Shown: piece by piece, positions 44,983 to 55,060 of the stretch | How the letters are laid out: every line of letters starts with the position of its first letter | Numbering within the stretch: the stretch's first letter is position 1 | Origin: Neocallimastix lanati (nom. inval.) | Taxonomy: Eukaryota; Neocallimastigomycota; Neocallimastigomycetes; Neocallimastigales; Neocallimastigaceae | Direction: 5' to 3' | Assembly (NCBI GenBank): GCA_016946835.1 | Contig: JACVTC010000179.1 | Location: 103,501-167,500, forward strand | Length of the DNA stretch: 64,000 nt | Position numbers and translations under genes: made by a program | Notes under the pieces: generated by a model | The model's input: the letters and a program-made list of their open reading frames with translations, nothing else | What the model was told of the DNA's origin: nothing | Database searches by the model: none

Positions 44983-47900
44983 ATGACAAAACAATAGCTT
45001 CATTAAATAATTTACAAAATAATACTTTTACTAAGAATACTCCAATTGATAATAATTCCTTTAATGAAGAATTTGAAGAATATGATTTTAGCGACACAAC
45101 TGAAAGTGAGGATGATATCATTATAAATGCTATAAAAAGAAAAATGAATGATAATAACAGCGAAAAAGAAGAAAATAATTCCAAGAAAGTACATAAAAGT
45201 TTAAAAGATAATCCACGTCCTTTCGCAACTCCTGCTTTAAGAAAGAAGAAAGAAAATGAGCTACATAATAAACCAAATAAAGTTTATAAAAATCAAATAC
45301 TTCCTTCAATTTTAACTCAACCAAATATTAACAAAGAAAAACAAAAAGAAAAGGAATTAAGAAATATGACAAGAGTAAGAGAAAGTAAAGAAGAAAACAA
45401 CAATTATTCATTAAAAGGAAAGGAAAAAGTTGAATCTGAAGATATACTTGTAATCGATAATGAAATAGAAGATCTAGAAATGAATAAAGATAATCAACAA
45501 AATAAAACTAATACTTTGGAAAAATTAATTTCAACAAAAACTAAAGAAACTAATAATGGAAATACTCAGTTAGTAAAAAGGAATATCAAAATGATGAATA
45601 ATAAAGAACCTTACAATATTATGGATGATTTAAATAATCTTAAATCCAGTATTACGATAGGTCAACTCTTGAATGCATGTCCGAAAATTCGTTCACAATT
45701 AACTCAAGGTTTAAAGTTAGAAAAATCTAAAATAATTGGAACTGTAGACAATGTAATAGCACGAACTTTATTAGTAAATAACTATGATCATAGCTACATA
45801 AGTAAAAGTAATGAAGTAGCCGAAGAAGACTTAGCAATGGTTGATGCAAGTGTTGACGGAGTACTAGGAAAACTTTTAATTGATTCTTGTAGTAACCTAA
45901 GCATCGTTACTAAGCAGTATTTTGATAAATTACCTGGTGAATATGAAACAGTTGGAAAAAGTCGTGGAAGAATCCAACTAGCAACACAAGATGAAGAATA
46001 CTCGGAAGGAATTATTGTTCGATTACCAGTAAAAATTAATAATTATGAATTTAATGCGGACTTTAGAATTATTGAGAAAGAAGACTCTTTTTATGATATG
46101 TTACTAAACTTTAAAACTCAAATCGATCATTGTTTATTTATTCATCCGACCTTAAACAGTCTATGTAAACTTTTGTCAGAAAGTGAATACGAAGAAATAG
46201 CTAAAATAAATAATCAATATTATGATGAAGAAAGTATAATTTGCACTATCAGAAAAGTTAAAGAAACGAATAATGAAAAGGAAATTATAAAGGAATTAAC
46301 TCCAATGGAATTTATTGAGAGTGATGAATTTTTAAGTACCTTAAATAAAGATTATAAAGAACAAACTATTAAAATTCTCAAAGAAATGATTGACATAGTT
46401 ACCACTTCAACAGAAGAACTAACTCCTTCTAAACTTTCACCACATAAGATCCGTTTAAAAGCAAATTCAAAGCCAGTAAAATTAAGAAGTTATAGGTTAA
46501 CTAAATTAAAATCAGATATCTTAAAAGAAGAACTTACAAAACTTATTAAGAAAGGATTGATAGAACCATCCTGTTCAGAATGGTCATCTCCAGTAGTACT
46601 TATTCTAAAACACAATGGAAAGTGGCGCTTGTGCATTGACTACCGAAAAGTCAATGATATGACAGAAAAAGATTCTTATTCAGTTCCATATATAGATGAA
46701 ATTTTTGATAGTCTCGGAGGAGCTAAAATATTTACAACTCTTGATTTATTTTCTGGTTTTCACCAAATCTTAATGGATGAAGAAAGCGTTGAAGTAACCA
46801 CTTTCACTACTAAGTTTGGAAATTATCAATTTAAGGTTATGCCTTTTGGACTTACTGGAGCTCCCTCAACCTTCCAAAGAGAAATGAATAAAATTTTATT
46901 CCCTTTTATTGGTGAATTTGTTTACATATTTATTGAGGATGTTTTGATCTATTCAAAAAGTATCGAAGAACATTTAATTCATATTAAACAAGTATTAGAA
47001 GTATTTAAAGAAAACAAATTAAAAATTAATATTGAAAAGTGCCATTTTCTTCAAACTGAAGTTGATGTATTAGGTCACAAACTTACTACTAAAGAACACA
47101 TTAAACAAGTATTAGAAATCTTCAAGGAAAATGATCTAAAAATTAACATTGAAAAATGCCACTTTATGCAAACCGAATTAGATGTTCTTGGTCATAGAGT
47201 GACCACTGAAGGACTAAAACCAATTGAAAGTAAGGTAGAAGCTATTAAGAATTGGAAAGCTCCTTCTGACGTTTATGAACTTCGCTCATTCTTAGGATCA
47301 GTGGGATATTATCGCGATTTCATTCCGAACTATGCTCAAATAACTGCTCCTATCTGTAAGTTGCCTAGAAAGGGAGTTACGTATGAATGGAACGAACAAC
47401 ATCAGGAAAGATTTAATCTCCTTAAGGAAAAATTGATTAATGCACCGATTCTTAAGTATCCAGATTTTGAGAAAGAATTTATTATTCGAACAGATGCTTC
47501 GTATGAAGGAATTGGTGGAGTACTACTACAAAAGGACGAAAATGATGTAGAACATCCAGTGCACTTTGTAAGTCGAAGTCTTACTAAAGCTGAAAAGAAT
47601 TATGGTATAACAGACTTAGAAGGAACCGCATTATATTATTGCATCACTAAGCTTAAACCATATATCATGGGAAGTCCGTTTATAACTATCGTCTACACTG
47701 ATCACAAACCCCTACTTGGACTATTTAAAAATAAGGAACCCAACAATGCTCGACAAACTAGATGGTGCCTCACGGCTAGTATGTTAAAAGTTGACATTCG
47801 TTACGAACAAGGGAAAAAGAATGTTGTTGCTGATGCCTTATCTAGAATGAAGAATCTTGAAGAAAAGAAAGTATTAGCAACCAAAATTAGTAATAATGAA

Positions 47901-49067
47901 GAAAACGATCTGCTATCTAAAGTTATTAAAGAATTCATTAACGAAAAGTTTACAAAAATAGATGGAGTAGAATACTTCATTGATGGAAACAATTATAGGA
48001 AATTAGTCACAGAAACTGATGAAAAGTTAAAACTTATATTTGAAGCTCATAAAATTGGACACGATGGTTATTACAAAACATACCAACGCTTGAGGAAAAG
48101 TTACTACTGGAATGATATGGTGAATGATATTAAAAGAGTCATATCTAAATGTGACAAATGCCAATTGAATCGACCGCAACCTTATCCAGAACCTACGGAA
48201 AATCTTCCAACTCAAGTGGAAGGTCCATTTACACATCTTGGTCTAGATATTATAGGTCCGCTAAAACCAACAAGTAATAATAACCAATATATCTTAGTAG
48301 TAGTAGATTACTTTACTAAGTGGGTAGAAGCCAAGCCTACTGAAAGTATTACTTCAAAAGATGTAGTAAAATTCTTAATTAAAGTTTTCGCTCGTCATGG
48401 AGTTCCTCAAGTTATTACTACTGACATTGGGGTACAATTCACTTCCGATATGACCAAGGTATTTCTCGATTTGTACGATGTTTATGTTAAGTTTGTTTCT
48501 ACTTATCATCCTGAAAGCAATGGATTGACTGAAAATAGGAACAAAGAAATAGACAAGCTATTACGACTTCTAGGAATCGAAAATAGAGATTGGGACGAAG
48601 TATTACCGTCGGCTCTTTGGGCTCTTAGAACAGTTAAAAATTCTACAACTAATCATTCAAGTTTCGAATTAGTGTATGGCCGAGAAGATCAGCAACCCTT
48701 TGATATCGCTGCTAGACCAACTAAAGGAATTAATAAATCATCTGATGAAATCTTACTGGAAAAATTTATCAATCATTATCGCTGGACTATAGAAGCTTGT
48801 GAAAACATCAAGAATGCCAATAAATATTGGGCTGCCAGACGAGAAGAAAAACAGAGCTGGAATAAAGTTAAAGAAATTAAAGCCGGAGATCTTGTGCTTG
48901 TTAGAAACTTTAGTAGAACTAAGTTGGAACCCTACTTTGTTGGACCATTAAAGGTAATTAAAAGGCAATTCAATACTGTTACTCTCGCAGACGTCAAGAC
49001 CGGAATTCAAATGAACAGAAATGTTCATGTAAAGAATATAGTAAAGTATAACTCAGCTCTAGTATAG
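44955..49067 (+). CDS. pol: Chimeric Pol of Element V, open throughout
   Basis: Entered by -1 slip at 44,955; the first Met of the frame is 45,144, from which it runs 1,307 residues. Protease LIDSCS (from 45,882); RT with LDLFSGFHQI and FIED (46,929-46,940): the first catalytic Asp of the FIDD seen in Element I is Glu. At 47,092-47,096 the sequence switches family and repeats about 40 residues: HIKQVLEVFKEN...DVLGHKLTTK is followed at once by EHIKQVLEIFKEN...DVLGHRVTTE. Then RNase H (RTDASYEGIGGVLL), integrase HHCC (HKIGHDGYYK, CDKCQ), D,D-35-E (TTDIGVQFTSD, NGLTENRNKE) and the GP module (YFVGPLKVI). The frame is intact, but the Asp-to-Glu change and duplicated segment make an active RT doubtful. 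Confidence 0.85.
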   Translation, partial: LLNGSRSTPNDKTIASLNNLQNNTFTKNTPIDNNSFNEEFEEYDFSDTTESEDDIIINAIKRKMNDNNSEKEENNSKKVHKSLKDNPRPFATPALRKKKENELHNKPNKVYKNQILPSILTQPNINKEKQKEKELRNMTRVRESKEENNNYSLKGKEKVESEDILVIDNEIEDLEMNKDNQQNKTNTLEKLISTKTKETNNGNTQLVKRNIKMMNNKEPYNIMDDLNNLKSSITIGQLLNACPKIRSQLTQGLKLEKSKIIGTVDNVIARTLLVNNYDHSYISKSNEVAEEDLAMVDASVDGVLGKLLIDSCSNLSIVTKQYFDKLPGEYETVGKSRGRIQLATQDEEYSEGIIVRLPVKINNYEFNADFRIIEKEDSFYDMLLNFKTQIDHCLFIHPTLNSLCKLLSESEYEEIAKINNQYYDEESIICTIRKVKETNNEKEIIKELTPMEFIESDEFLSTLNKDYKEQTIKILKEMIDIVTTSTEELTPSKLSPHKIRLKANSKPVKLRSYRLTKLKSDILKEELTKLIKKGLIEPSCSEWSSPVVLILKHNGKWRLCIDYRKVNDMTEKDSYSVPYIDEIFDSLGGAKIFTTLDLFSGFHQILMDEESVEVTTFTTKFGNYQFKVMPFGLTGAPSTFQREMNKILFPFIGEFVYIFIEDVLIYSKSIEEHLIHIKQVLEVFKENKLKINIEKCHFLQTEVDVLGHKLTTKEHIKQVLEIFKENDLKINIEKCHFMQTELDVLGHRVTTEGLKPIESKVEAIKNWKAPSDVYELRSFLGSVGYYRDFIPNYAQITAPICKLPRKGVTYEWNEQHQERFNLLKEKLINAPILKYPDFEKEFIIRTDASYEGIGGVLLQKDENDVEHPVHFVSRSLTKAEKNYGITDLEGTALYYCITKLKPYIMGSPFITIVYTDHKPLLGLFKNKEPNNARQTRWCLTASMLKVDIRYEQGKKNVVADALSRMKNLEEKKVLATKISNNEENDLLSKVIKEFINEKFTKIDGVEYFIDGNNYRKLVTETDEKLKLIFEAHKIGHDGYYKTYQRLRKSYYWNDMVNDIKRVISKCDKCQLNRPQPYPEPTENLPTQVEGPFTHLGLDIIGPLKPTSNNNQYILVVVDYFTKWVEAKPTESITSKDVVKFLIKVFARHGVPQVITTDIGVQFTSDMTKVFLDLYDVYVKFVSTYHPESNGLTENRNKEIDKLLRLLGIENRDWDEVLPSALWALRTVKNSTTNHSSFELVYGREDQQPFDIAARPTKGINKSSDEILLEKFINHYRWTIEACENIKNANKYWAARREEKQSWNKVKEIKAGDLVLVRNFSRTKLEPYFVGPLKVIKRQFNTVTLADVKTGIQMNRNVHVKNIVKYNSALV

Positions 49068-49078
49068 CTTGAGTCTTT

Positions 49079-49090
49079 GCGGGGGCATCT
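49079..49090 (+). promoter_or_regulatory. Polypurine tract region of Element V
   Basis: GCGGGGGCATCT lies directly before the 3' LTR, identical to that of Element IV. Confidence 0.6.
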
Positions 49091-50001
49091 TGTTAAAGAA
49101 GAAGCAAATATTGTTAATTTGGTCTCAAATCTAACAAATAACTTAACCTCAAATTAAACTATTTGCCTTCCTTATTGTATGGAACTTTCCTATATTCTAC
49201 TATAAATTAAAATTGAATTATTTCTTAATAAATAATATATTACTTATATTAAATAATTTTTATTTATATATTTCTTATTTAAAATTATTATATTATTATT
49301 GAAATGTTAACAAATTATCAATATATTTTTTTTTATTAATATTTTTATTTTATCAATTTATTATTGTCAAGTTATATTAAAAATCTAGATAGTTTTTCTT
49401 TAACCAATAGTTATTCATTGTATTAATAATAAAAATTAATTTCTAAATAATATTACTAATACATAATAATACAAAAAAAAATAAAATTATATATTATTAA
49501 TATATGTTTATTATAATCCATAATGTTATATTTTTAAGAATTAATTATAACAATTATATTGAATAATTTAAAATTTATATTATTTTACACATAAATGAAG
49601 GATTTAGTAAGTTATAATTACTAAACCACATTAGTAAATTCTGCAAAATTGATAAAATTATGTTTAAAATATATTAATAATGCATTAATAATTAATTAGG
49701 ATAAATTTTTATATATAATAGAAATACTTAAATTAAATTTATTAAATATAATTTAAAAATTTGAATTATTATTAAAAGAAATTAAAAATAAGAAATGGCT
49801 TTCCCATTTCTAAATAATTGTAAAAGTATAAAAAGAGATAGTTTAGAAAAAAAAAAAAAAAAAAGAAATAATAATAATAATCATGTAATATATTATAATA
49901 AATAAATTTTAATAAAGATTTTTAATAAAACAAAAATTTTCTTTTATTTTTATTATTGTTTTAATTTTATTTATAATTTTTGAAAACCCCGAACCAAACC
50001 A
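49091..50001 (+). repeat. LTR-C-like, 3' LTR of Element V
   Basis: 911 bp, TGTTAAAGAAG start and AACCAAACCA end, followed by GGAT (50,002-50,005). It does not match the element's 5' LTR. No second copy of this exact LTR is in the window. Confidence 0.75.
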
Positions 50002-50007
50002 GGATTG

Positions 50008-50859
50008 TGAAAGAATCTATAATTATTTTCTAACAAATAATTATATTTTCTTAGTTAAGTTATTATAACTATAACTTTATTTAATTACATATAATATTTA
50101 TTAAATTTATTTAATTTAATTTTAAATATTCATTAATTTAACAAAATTTATTTAATTAATTTTAAATAATATATTTACAATATGTTAAATTCTCTACTGT
50201 AACTAATGTATTTTGTATCATATTTTATTTTGTATTTTATAATGTATTCTGTATTTTATTAACTATTTAATTTTATATTTTTAATATAAGGATAAATTAT
50301 ATGATCGAAATATCTTTTATTATTTTATTCTTTTATTTTCGATCATTAGATTGGAAAATCGGTTAATTAAGATTTTTTCCAATTACTTTTTAGAAGTAAT
50401 CGGTTTTACTTAATTAATGCGATGATCGATATGGATAGAATATCGATCGAAAACTTATCTAGGTTTTTCTATATAATCTTTTCCTAGATAAGAGATTTGT
50501 TAAGATTAGAAAACAATTTCTTATTTAACCTTATTTTCATAAAAAAAATATAAATAAGGCTCTTGAGTTCTCTTTGAGAAATCAAGAGTTATTATTATAA
50601 AAACATAGTTATAATAGTAACAATTTTATATTTTTAACTTTAATAAATTAATAAAAATATTTTATTCAAAAACATATTTTTATAATCAATTTATACAAAC
50701 AATTCTTCTCTTACTTTTTGTGTTATTATTATAATTAATTTTATAATAAACTCTAAAGGTAAAAAAAATTATTTTATTTTATTTTCTCAACTTAATGAAT
50801 TAGTCGTTAAGTTGTAGTTAATAATTCTATTTTGATTAGTTCTTAATAGAATTATTACA
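50008..50859 (+). repeat. LTR-D copy 4
   Basis: 852 bp with 5-bp duplication GATTG (50,003-50,007 and 50,860-50,864). Starts TGAAAGAATC, ends ATTACA. Removing it joins the Element V LTR, GGAT and LTR-E. The palindromic section is at 50,301-50,590. Confidence 0.8.
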
Positions 50860-50862
50860 GAT

Positions 50863-51362
50863 TGATAAATAACAAAATTAATAAATCTTGAAAATTTATT
50901 ATACATAAAATCAAAACTAACCTTAGCCAAGTTTAATAATAATTTAATAAAATAAAAAAAATTAATTAATTAAAACAAATAAATTACACTTAAAAATTAC
51001 ATTAATACTCAGATATGAAAGAAATATTATATATTTTTCAAAATAAAATATTAAGATTAAATTTAAAATAAAATAATTAGTTTTAATAATTTGTTTTATA
51101 ATAATTTTTATAATTAATTTTATAATTAAATAATAATTTTATAATAACAAAATTTATTAATTTAAATAACAAAATATTTTTAATTATTTTTATAATAAAC
51201 AAATTTATTTATTTTATTATTAAATATTTATTTTATTATTAAATATTTATTTTATTATTAATTTTATTACTTTTATTTTATTTAATTATTCTTTTTATTT
51301 ATAAATTATAAATAGTTTAATTTTAAAGAAAAATATAAATACTTGTAAATATTTCATGTAAA

Positions 51363-51393
<31 letters not shown>

Positions 51394-51639
51394 TAATTAA
51401 TTAATTTTATAATTTTAATAATCACTTTTAATTTTTATAATGTTTAATAAATTTTAATAAAAGATTTATAAAATAAAATATTAGGAAACAAGTGTTCTAA
51501 TAAATCAAATTTTTAGTGTTATTCTTAATAAAACATTTTTTTTAATTCATAAATAACGTATACAGTTATTATTAAAATAAATTGAAATTATCACTTTTTA
51601 ATTCTATATTAAAATTAAGATAATTTCTAAAATTTATCA
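50863..51639 (+). repeat. LTR-E copy 2 (solo)
   Basis: 777 bp, TGATAAAT...TTTATCA, GGAT on both sides (50,002-50,005 before LTR-D insertion, and 51,640-51,643). Homologous to 30,652-31,402 with an extra ATTA-rich repeat. Confidence 0.8.
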
Positions 51640-52216
51640 GGATTGTTACGGTACTATTAAATAAAGAAAAATTAAACTATTTAAAGAAAATATTTGTTAA
51701 GATTATATTTGGTTTTGATATAACTTAGTTGGAATGCTATAAACTAATAACTTCCTTATGATAATTAAATTTTATTTTATCAGTATTATTATAGAATTTT
51801 ATTATATTTTTATTTTATTATTTTATTTGATTTTATTTAGTAATATTTTTTAATGAATGAAGTTATCAGATTATTAAAATATTAATAATCTTACGAAGAT
51901 TATTTAAAACATTTAATTCACTATTCTTTTATACATAAAAAATAAACAATTAAAAAGTTATATAATAATAAATAAAATAATAAACAATAGTTTAAAAAGT
52001 TAGATAATAATAAATAAAAAATAAACAATTAATTATACTTTAAAAAGTATAAATTATATTCAACAATTTTATTATTATTATTATTTAATAATAATAAATA
52101 ATATATATTTATATTGTAAAAGGATTTTGAGGCGTATGATCATACTAAATAATGATTAATTTGTTATGGTAATGAGGCTTATATAACTCATCGAGTTATA
52201 TCCTTTACAATATTTG
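51640..52216. other. End of the LTR chain; AT-rich DNA with a foldback
   Basis: After GGAT the sequence begins TGTTACGG, which could be a further LTR, but I cannot find a matching end. At 52,116-52,212 a small foldback has TGTAAAAGGAT and ATCCTTTACA arms, enclosing a perfect TATAACTC/GAGTTATA hairpin. No gene seen. Confidence 0.4.
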
Positions 52217-52768
52217 TTAATTCGAAAATAAATATGCTTGGAATGGTGATTGAAAGATTATTAGATCAGTACTTTTAAATATCATAAAATTTTCATTTCT
52301 TTTCGTTTTATAATATTTTGATTCAATGGGAATATCATCAAAACTTTTTATGTTTGGAGGAAATTGTTTATTTATATTTCTTATTATTTGGGATCTAATT
52401 GTACTATATTCGGGACATATAAGTCCCATTTCTTGAGAAACGGCATTAAATATATGTTTAGGTTTTATATCCATAGGAATTGAATTTTTCTTAATTTCTT
52501 CCTTAATTTTATGCTTTGCTACTGATATAGACACATCAATTTCTTTTTCGAGATGGTTATGTAAACTTTCATATTTTAAAACCTCCTTTTTATCATTTAA
52601 AATAATTAAAGATTTACATTTATTTAAAGTCTTATATTCAGTGCATCTATAAATTTTTGATTTATCTTTCCTTTGAAATGAAAAATTAAATTTGTGTTTT
52701 TTATTAATAAAAATTTGTTCATTTCCTCGATTTGTTTCACTTATTTCAATTTCTATATTGTCTTCCAT
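52217..52768 (-). pseudogene. Truncated FLYWCH-type zinc finger protein (MULE transposase N-terminus)
   Basis: 183 codons from ATG 52,768. Residues about 24-72 show a FLYWCH/WRKY-GCM1-type finger: FSFQRKDKSKIYRC, then CKSLIIL, then HNH. The next 100 residues (IFNAVSQEMGLICPEYSTIR, NENFMIFKSTDLIIFQSPFQ) resemble the linker that leads into the DDE core of Mutator-like transposases, but the protein stops at FSN before any catalytic residue. This is probably a decayed transposase; a stand-alone DNA-binding protein is possible. It lies just outside the LTR chain. Family recall is by eye only. Confidence 0.6.
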
Positions 52769-53340
52769 TGATAATTAAAATTTTTCAATATAATATTTTA
52801 ATAAATATACTTTTAAATGCTTTGAAACTTTTTTTTTTTTTAATATTTAAAATAATAAACCTTTTTTTAATTAATTATATAATTATTTAAATAATTATTT
52901 AATTATTATTTATTATTTCTTTATTTACTATTTTATTTATTTATTTTTATTTTTTTTTTTTTTTATTTTTTATTTTTTATTTTAGTTTATTTTTTTTTTT
53001 ATTTTTTAATTCTTAAAAAATAATTTTTATTTATTTTTATTTTATTTTTTAATGTTTAAAAAAAAGTTTTCCTATTTCTTATTTTTTTTTATTTTTTTTA
53101 TTTTTTAAGCATTAAAAAATAAAATGTTTATTTATTTTTATTTTATTTTTCAATGTTTTTTAAAAAAAAGTTTTCTTATTTTTTATTATTTTTTTTTTAT
53201 TTTATTTTTTAAGCATTAAAAAATAAAATGTTTATTTATTTTTATTTTATTTTTCAATGTTTAAAAAAAAAAGTTTTCTTATTTATTATTTTTATTTTTT
53301 AATGTTAAATAGAAATACCTAACCTGATTATTATTTATTG
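52769..53340. repeat. T-rich intergenic DNA with a tandem repeat of about 104 bp
   Basis: Long T runs. Between about 53,010 and 53,300 a unit containing AAGCATTAAAAAATAAAATG is repeated about 104 bases apart (53,107 and 53,211), with a third partial copy. No gene. Confidence 0.6.
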
Positions 53341-53720
53341 AAGTGTTGTATTTCGCCAAAAGTTGAATTTCGTCCAGTTGAATTTCGCCAAATTCTTGGT
53401 GGCTTATAAATTTTCGTCATAAAATATCACTACATTTATTATTCACGCCATATTGTGAATATATGGTTTTTAAAAATTGTAGAAAAAGCCACAAAATATG
53501 ATACAATTAGATATACGCCTCACATAAAATTACATGTTCGAAAATTTTTGAGAATTGTAATTTTATTTATTTAATTAATTAATTATTATTCATTAAAATT
53601 TTAATAAAATTAAGTGGCTTAAAACTAAAAATATTTAAGCCATACAACAAAATACAAATTTTTGTAATAAAAATTTTCGAAATGCACACTCCCCTGAGAA
53701 ATGTACGATTGGGAAATGCA
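53341..53720. repeat. Possible DNA-transposon end sequences
   Basis: Contains repeated GTTGAATTTCGCC-like motifs (53,343-53,395) and, 300 bases on, two imperfect copies of GAAATG(C/T)ACGAT (53,697-53,725). Short motif repetition of this kind is typical of DNA-transposon terminal regions. The FLYWCH fragment lies 600 bases away. No target duplication or matching arm is established. Confidence 0.3.
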
Positions 53721-54439
53721 CGATCCACATTAATTGTATTGTATTAATTTATTATTATTATATTAATTTTAATGTATTAATTGATATATATTAATTTTAT
53801 ATTTATTTATAATGTTATTAATTTCTTTAAAAAATTCATTTTAAAGTCCATTAAAAATTGAATATTTATTATTATTTTCAAAATTATTATAATTTTCTAT
53901 ATCACTATTATCGTAAACTATTTTATTTAAGATCTTCCATTTTAAAAAAAAATATAAAAAAATTCTTTAAGAATTCAATATTTTTGAAATTTTCATTATT
54001 TCTATATATTTAAAAAAAAAAAATAAAATACTCTTAAAATCTATAAAATATACTTGTAAAATAAAATAAAAAATAAAAAATAAATTAAAAATAAAATAAA
54101 TAATAGAAATAATAAATATGAAATACAAATTTAATAAAATAAAATAAAATAAAATAAAATAAAATAAAATAAAATAAAATAAATAGTAAAATATTAAATA
54201 TAAAGTACAGATTGAAATAAAAAAAAAATAAAATAAAATAAATAGTAGAATATTAAATATAAAGTACAGATTAAATAAAATAAAAAAATTTAAAAATTAA
54301 ATGTTAAAAAGGTACATATCTTAAAATATATATATAAATTGTTTTTTAAATATTCTTAAAAATATAATAAATATATATATATAAATTATATTATTTAAAT
54401 ATTCTTAAAATAAAATATTATGTAATAAAATATTATTTA
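53721..54439. other. AT-rich intergenic DNA with (AAAAT)n
   Basis: No gene seen. An AAAAT run is at about 54,133-54,183, and a duplicated AATATTAAATATAAAGTACAG segment is at about 54,189-54,270. Confidence 0.6.
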
Positions 54440-55060
54440 GAAATAAATCCTAGTTGTTAGTCCATTGGCTAGCGTACATAAGGCTTCAAATTCGATCCCT
54501 CCCTATGACCATTTTCCAAGTATTCCTACAAGAGGTTTTTACGGAATATGGTGGTTAGCGTTACAGAAAAGTATGTTCCCCTTATATATATTATTATTAG
54601 AAAAGACACTGAACTAATTAAGAGGGTTACAATAGTACTATATATTTAAGAAAGAATTACTAACATTTGGGTACATGATTTCATGTATTCATGTTGATAT
54701 ATAAATCTACCTATGATGTAGATATATAAATCTACCTATGATGTAGATATATTCTATTAATTGCAATCTTTCTGACATTTATGCATTTGCCAAGGAGCTA
54801 GTTCGAATCTCTATTGGTTAGGTTATACTGATTTTGCTTCAAATGGGAGTTACGAACTGGAGAAACACTCTGAGGAAAAGTATTAAAAAAAATTCTTCAT
54901 GAATAATATACATGTCAGAGTGCCAACACTCAGTAAGGTTGTCCAGAAGGGACAATTCTGCCTTTATAAAAAAAAGGAAGTGTGTGACTACTTCAATATT
55001 CCCACTGCTCCTGAGAAGGTGGGAGCTAAAAACCAAGGGCGATACAGACCAGAAATAATA
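54440..55060 (+). mobile_element. Candidate tRNA-derived SINE-like segment
   Basis: A 600-bp island with clearly more G and C than its surroundings. It starts with an exact A-box match TAGTCCATTGG (54,458-54,468) and a near B-box ATTCGATCC (54,490-54,498). It ends in an A-rich tail (after 55,045). A second perfect B-box GTTCGAATC is at 54,801-54,809. A-to-B spacing is about 12 bases too short for a working tRNA, so it is not annotated as a tRNA gene. A duplicated ATCTAC/GTAGAT hairpin lies at 54,705-54,750. Confidence 0.35.

Larger units (their letters stand above)
41898..50001 (+). mobile_element. Element V: chimeric Ty3/gypsy element with different LTRs at its ends
   Basis: The 5' LTR, leader, gag and the first half of pol (to about 47,094) are nearly identical to Element I. 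From 47,095 pol, the polypurine tract and the 3' LTR belong to another family. The 5' LTR is LTR-A (TGATAAGAATG) and the 3' LTR is C-like (TGTTAAAGAAG). Flanks are TTTT on the left and GGAT on the right. An element with two unlike LTRs cannot arise by one normal reverse transcription, so chromosomal recombination between two resident elements is the simplest cause. Confidence 0.85.

Noticed and set aside
54440-54512. tRNA gene
   Set aside because: A- and B-box matches are present, but the distance between them is about 12 bases too short and no acceptor stem pairs.
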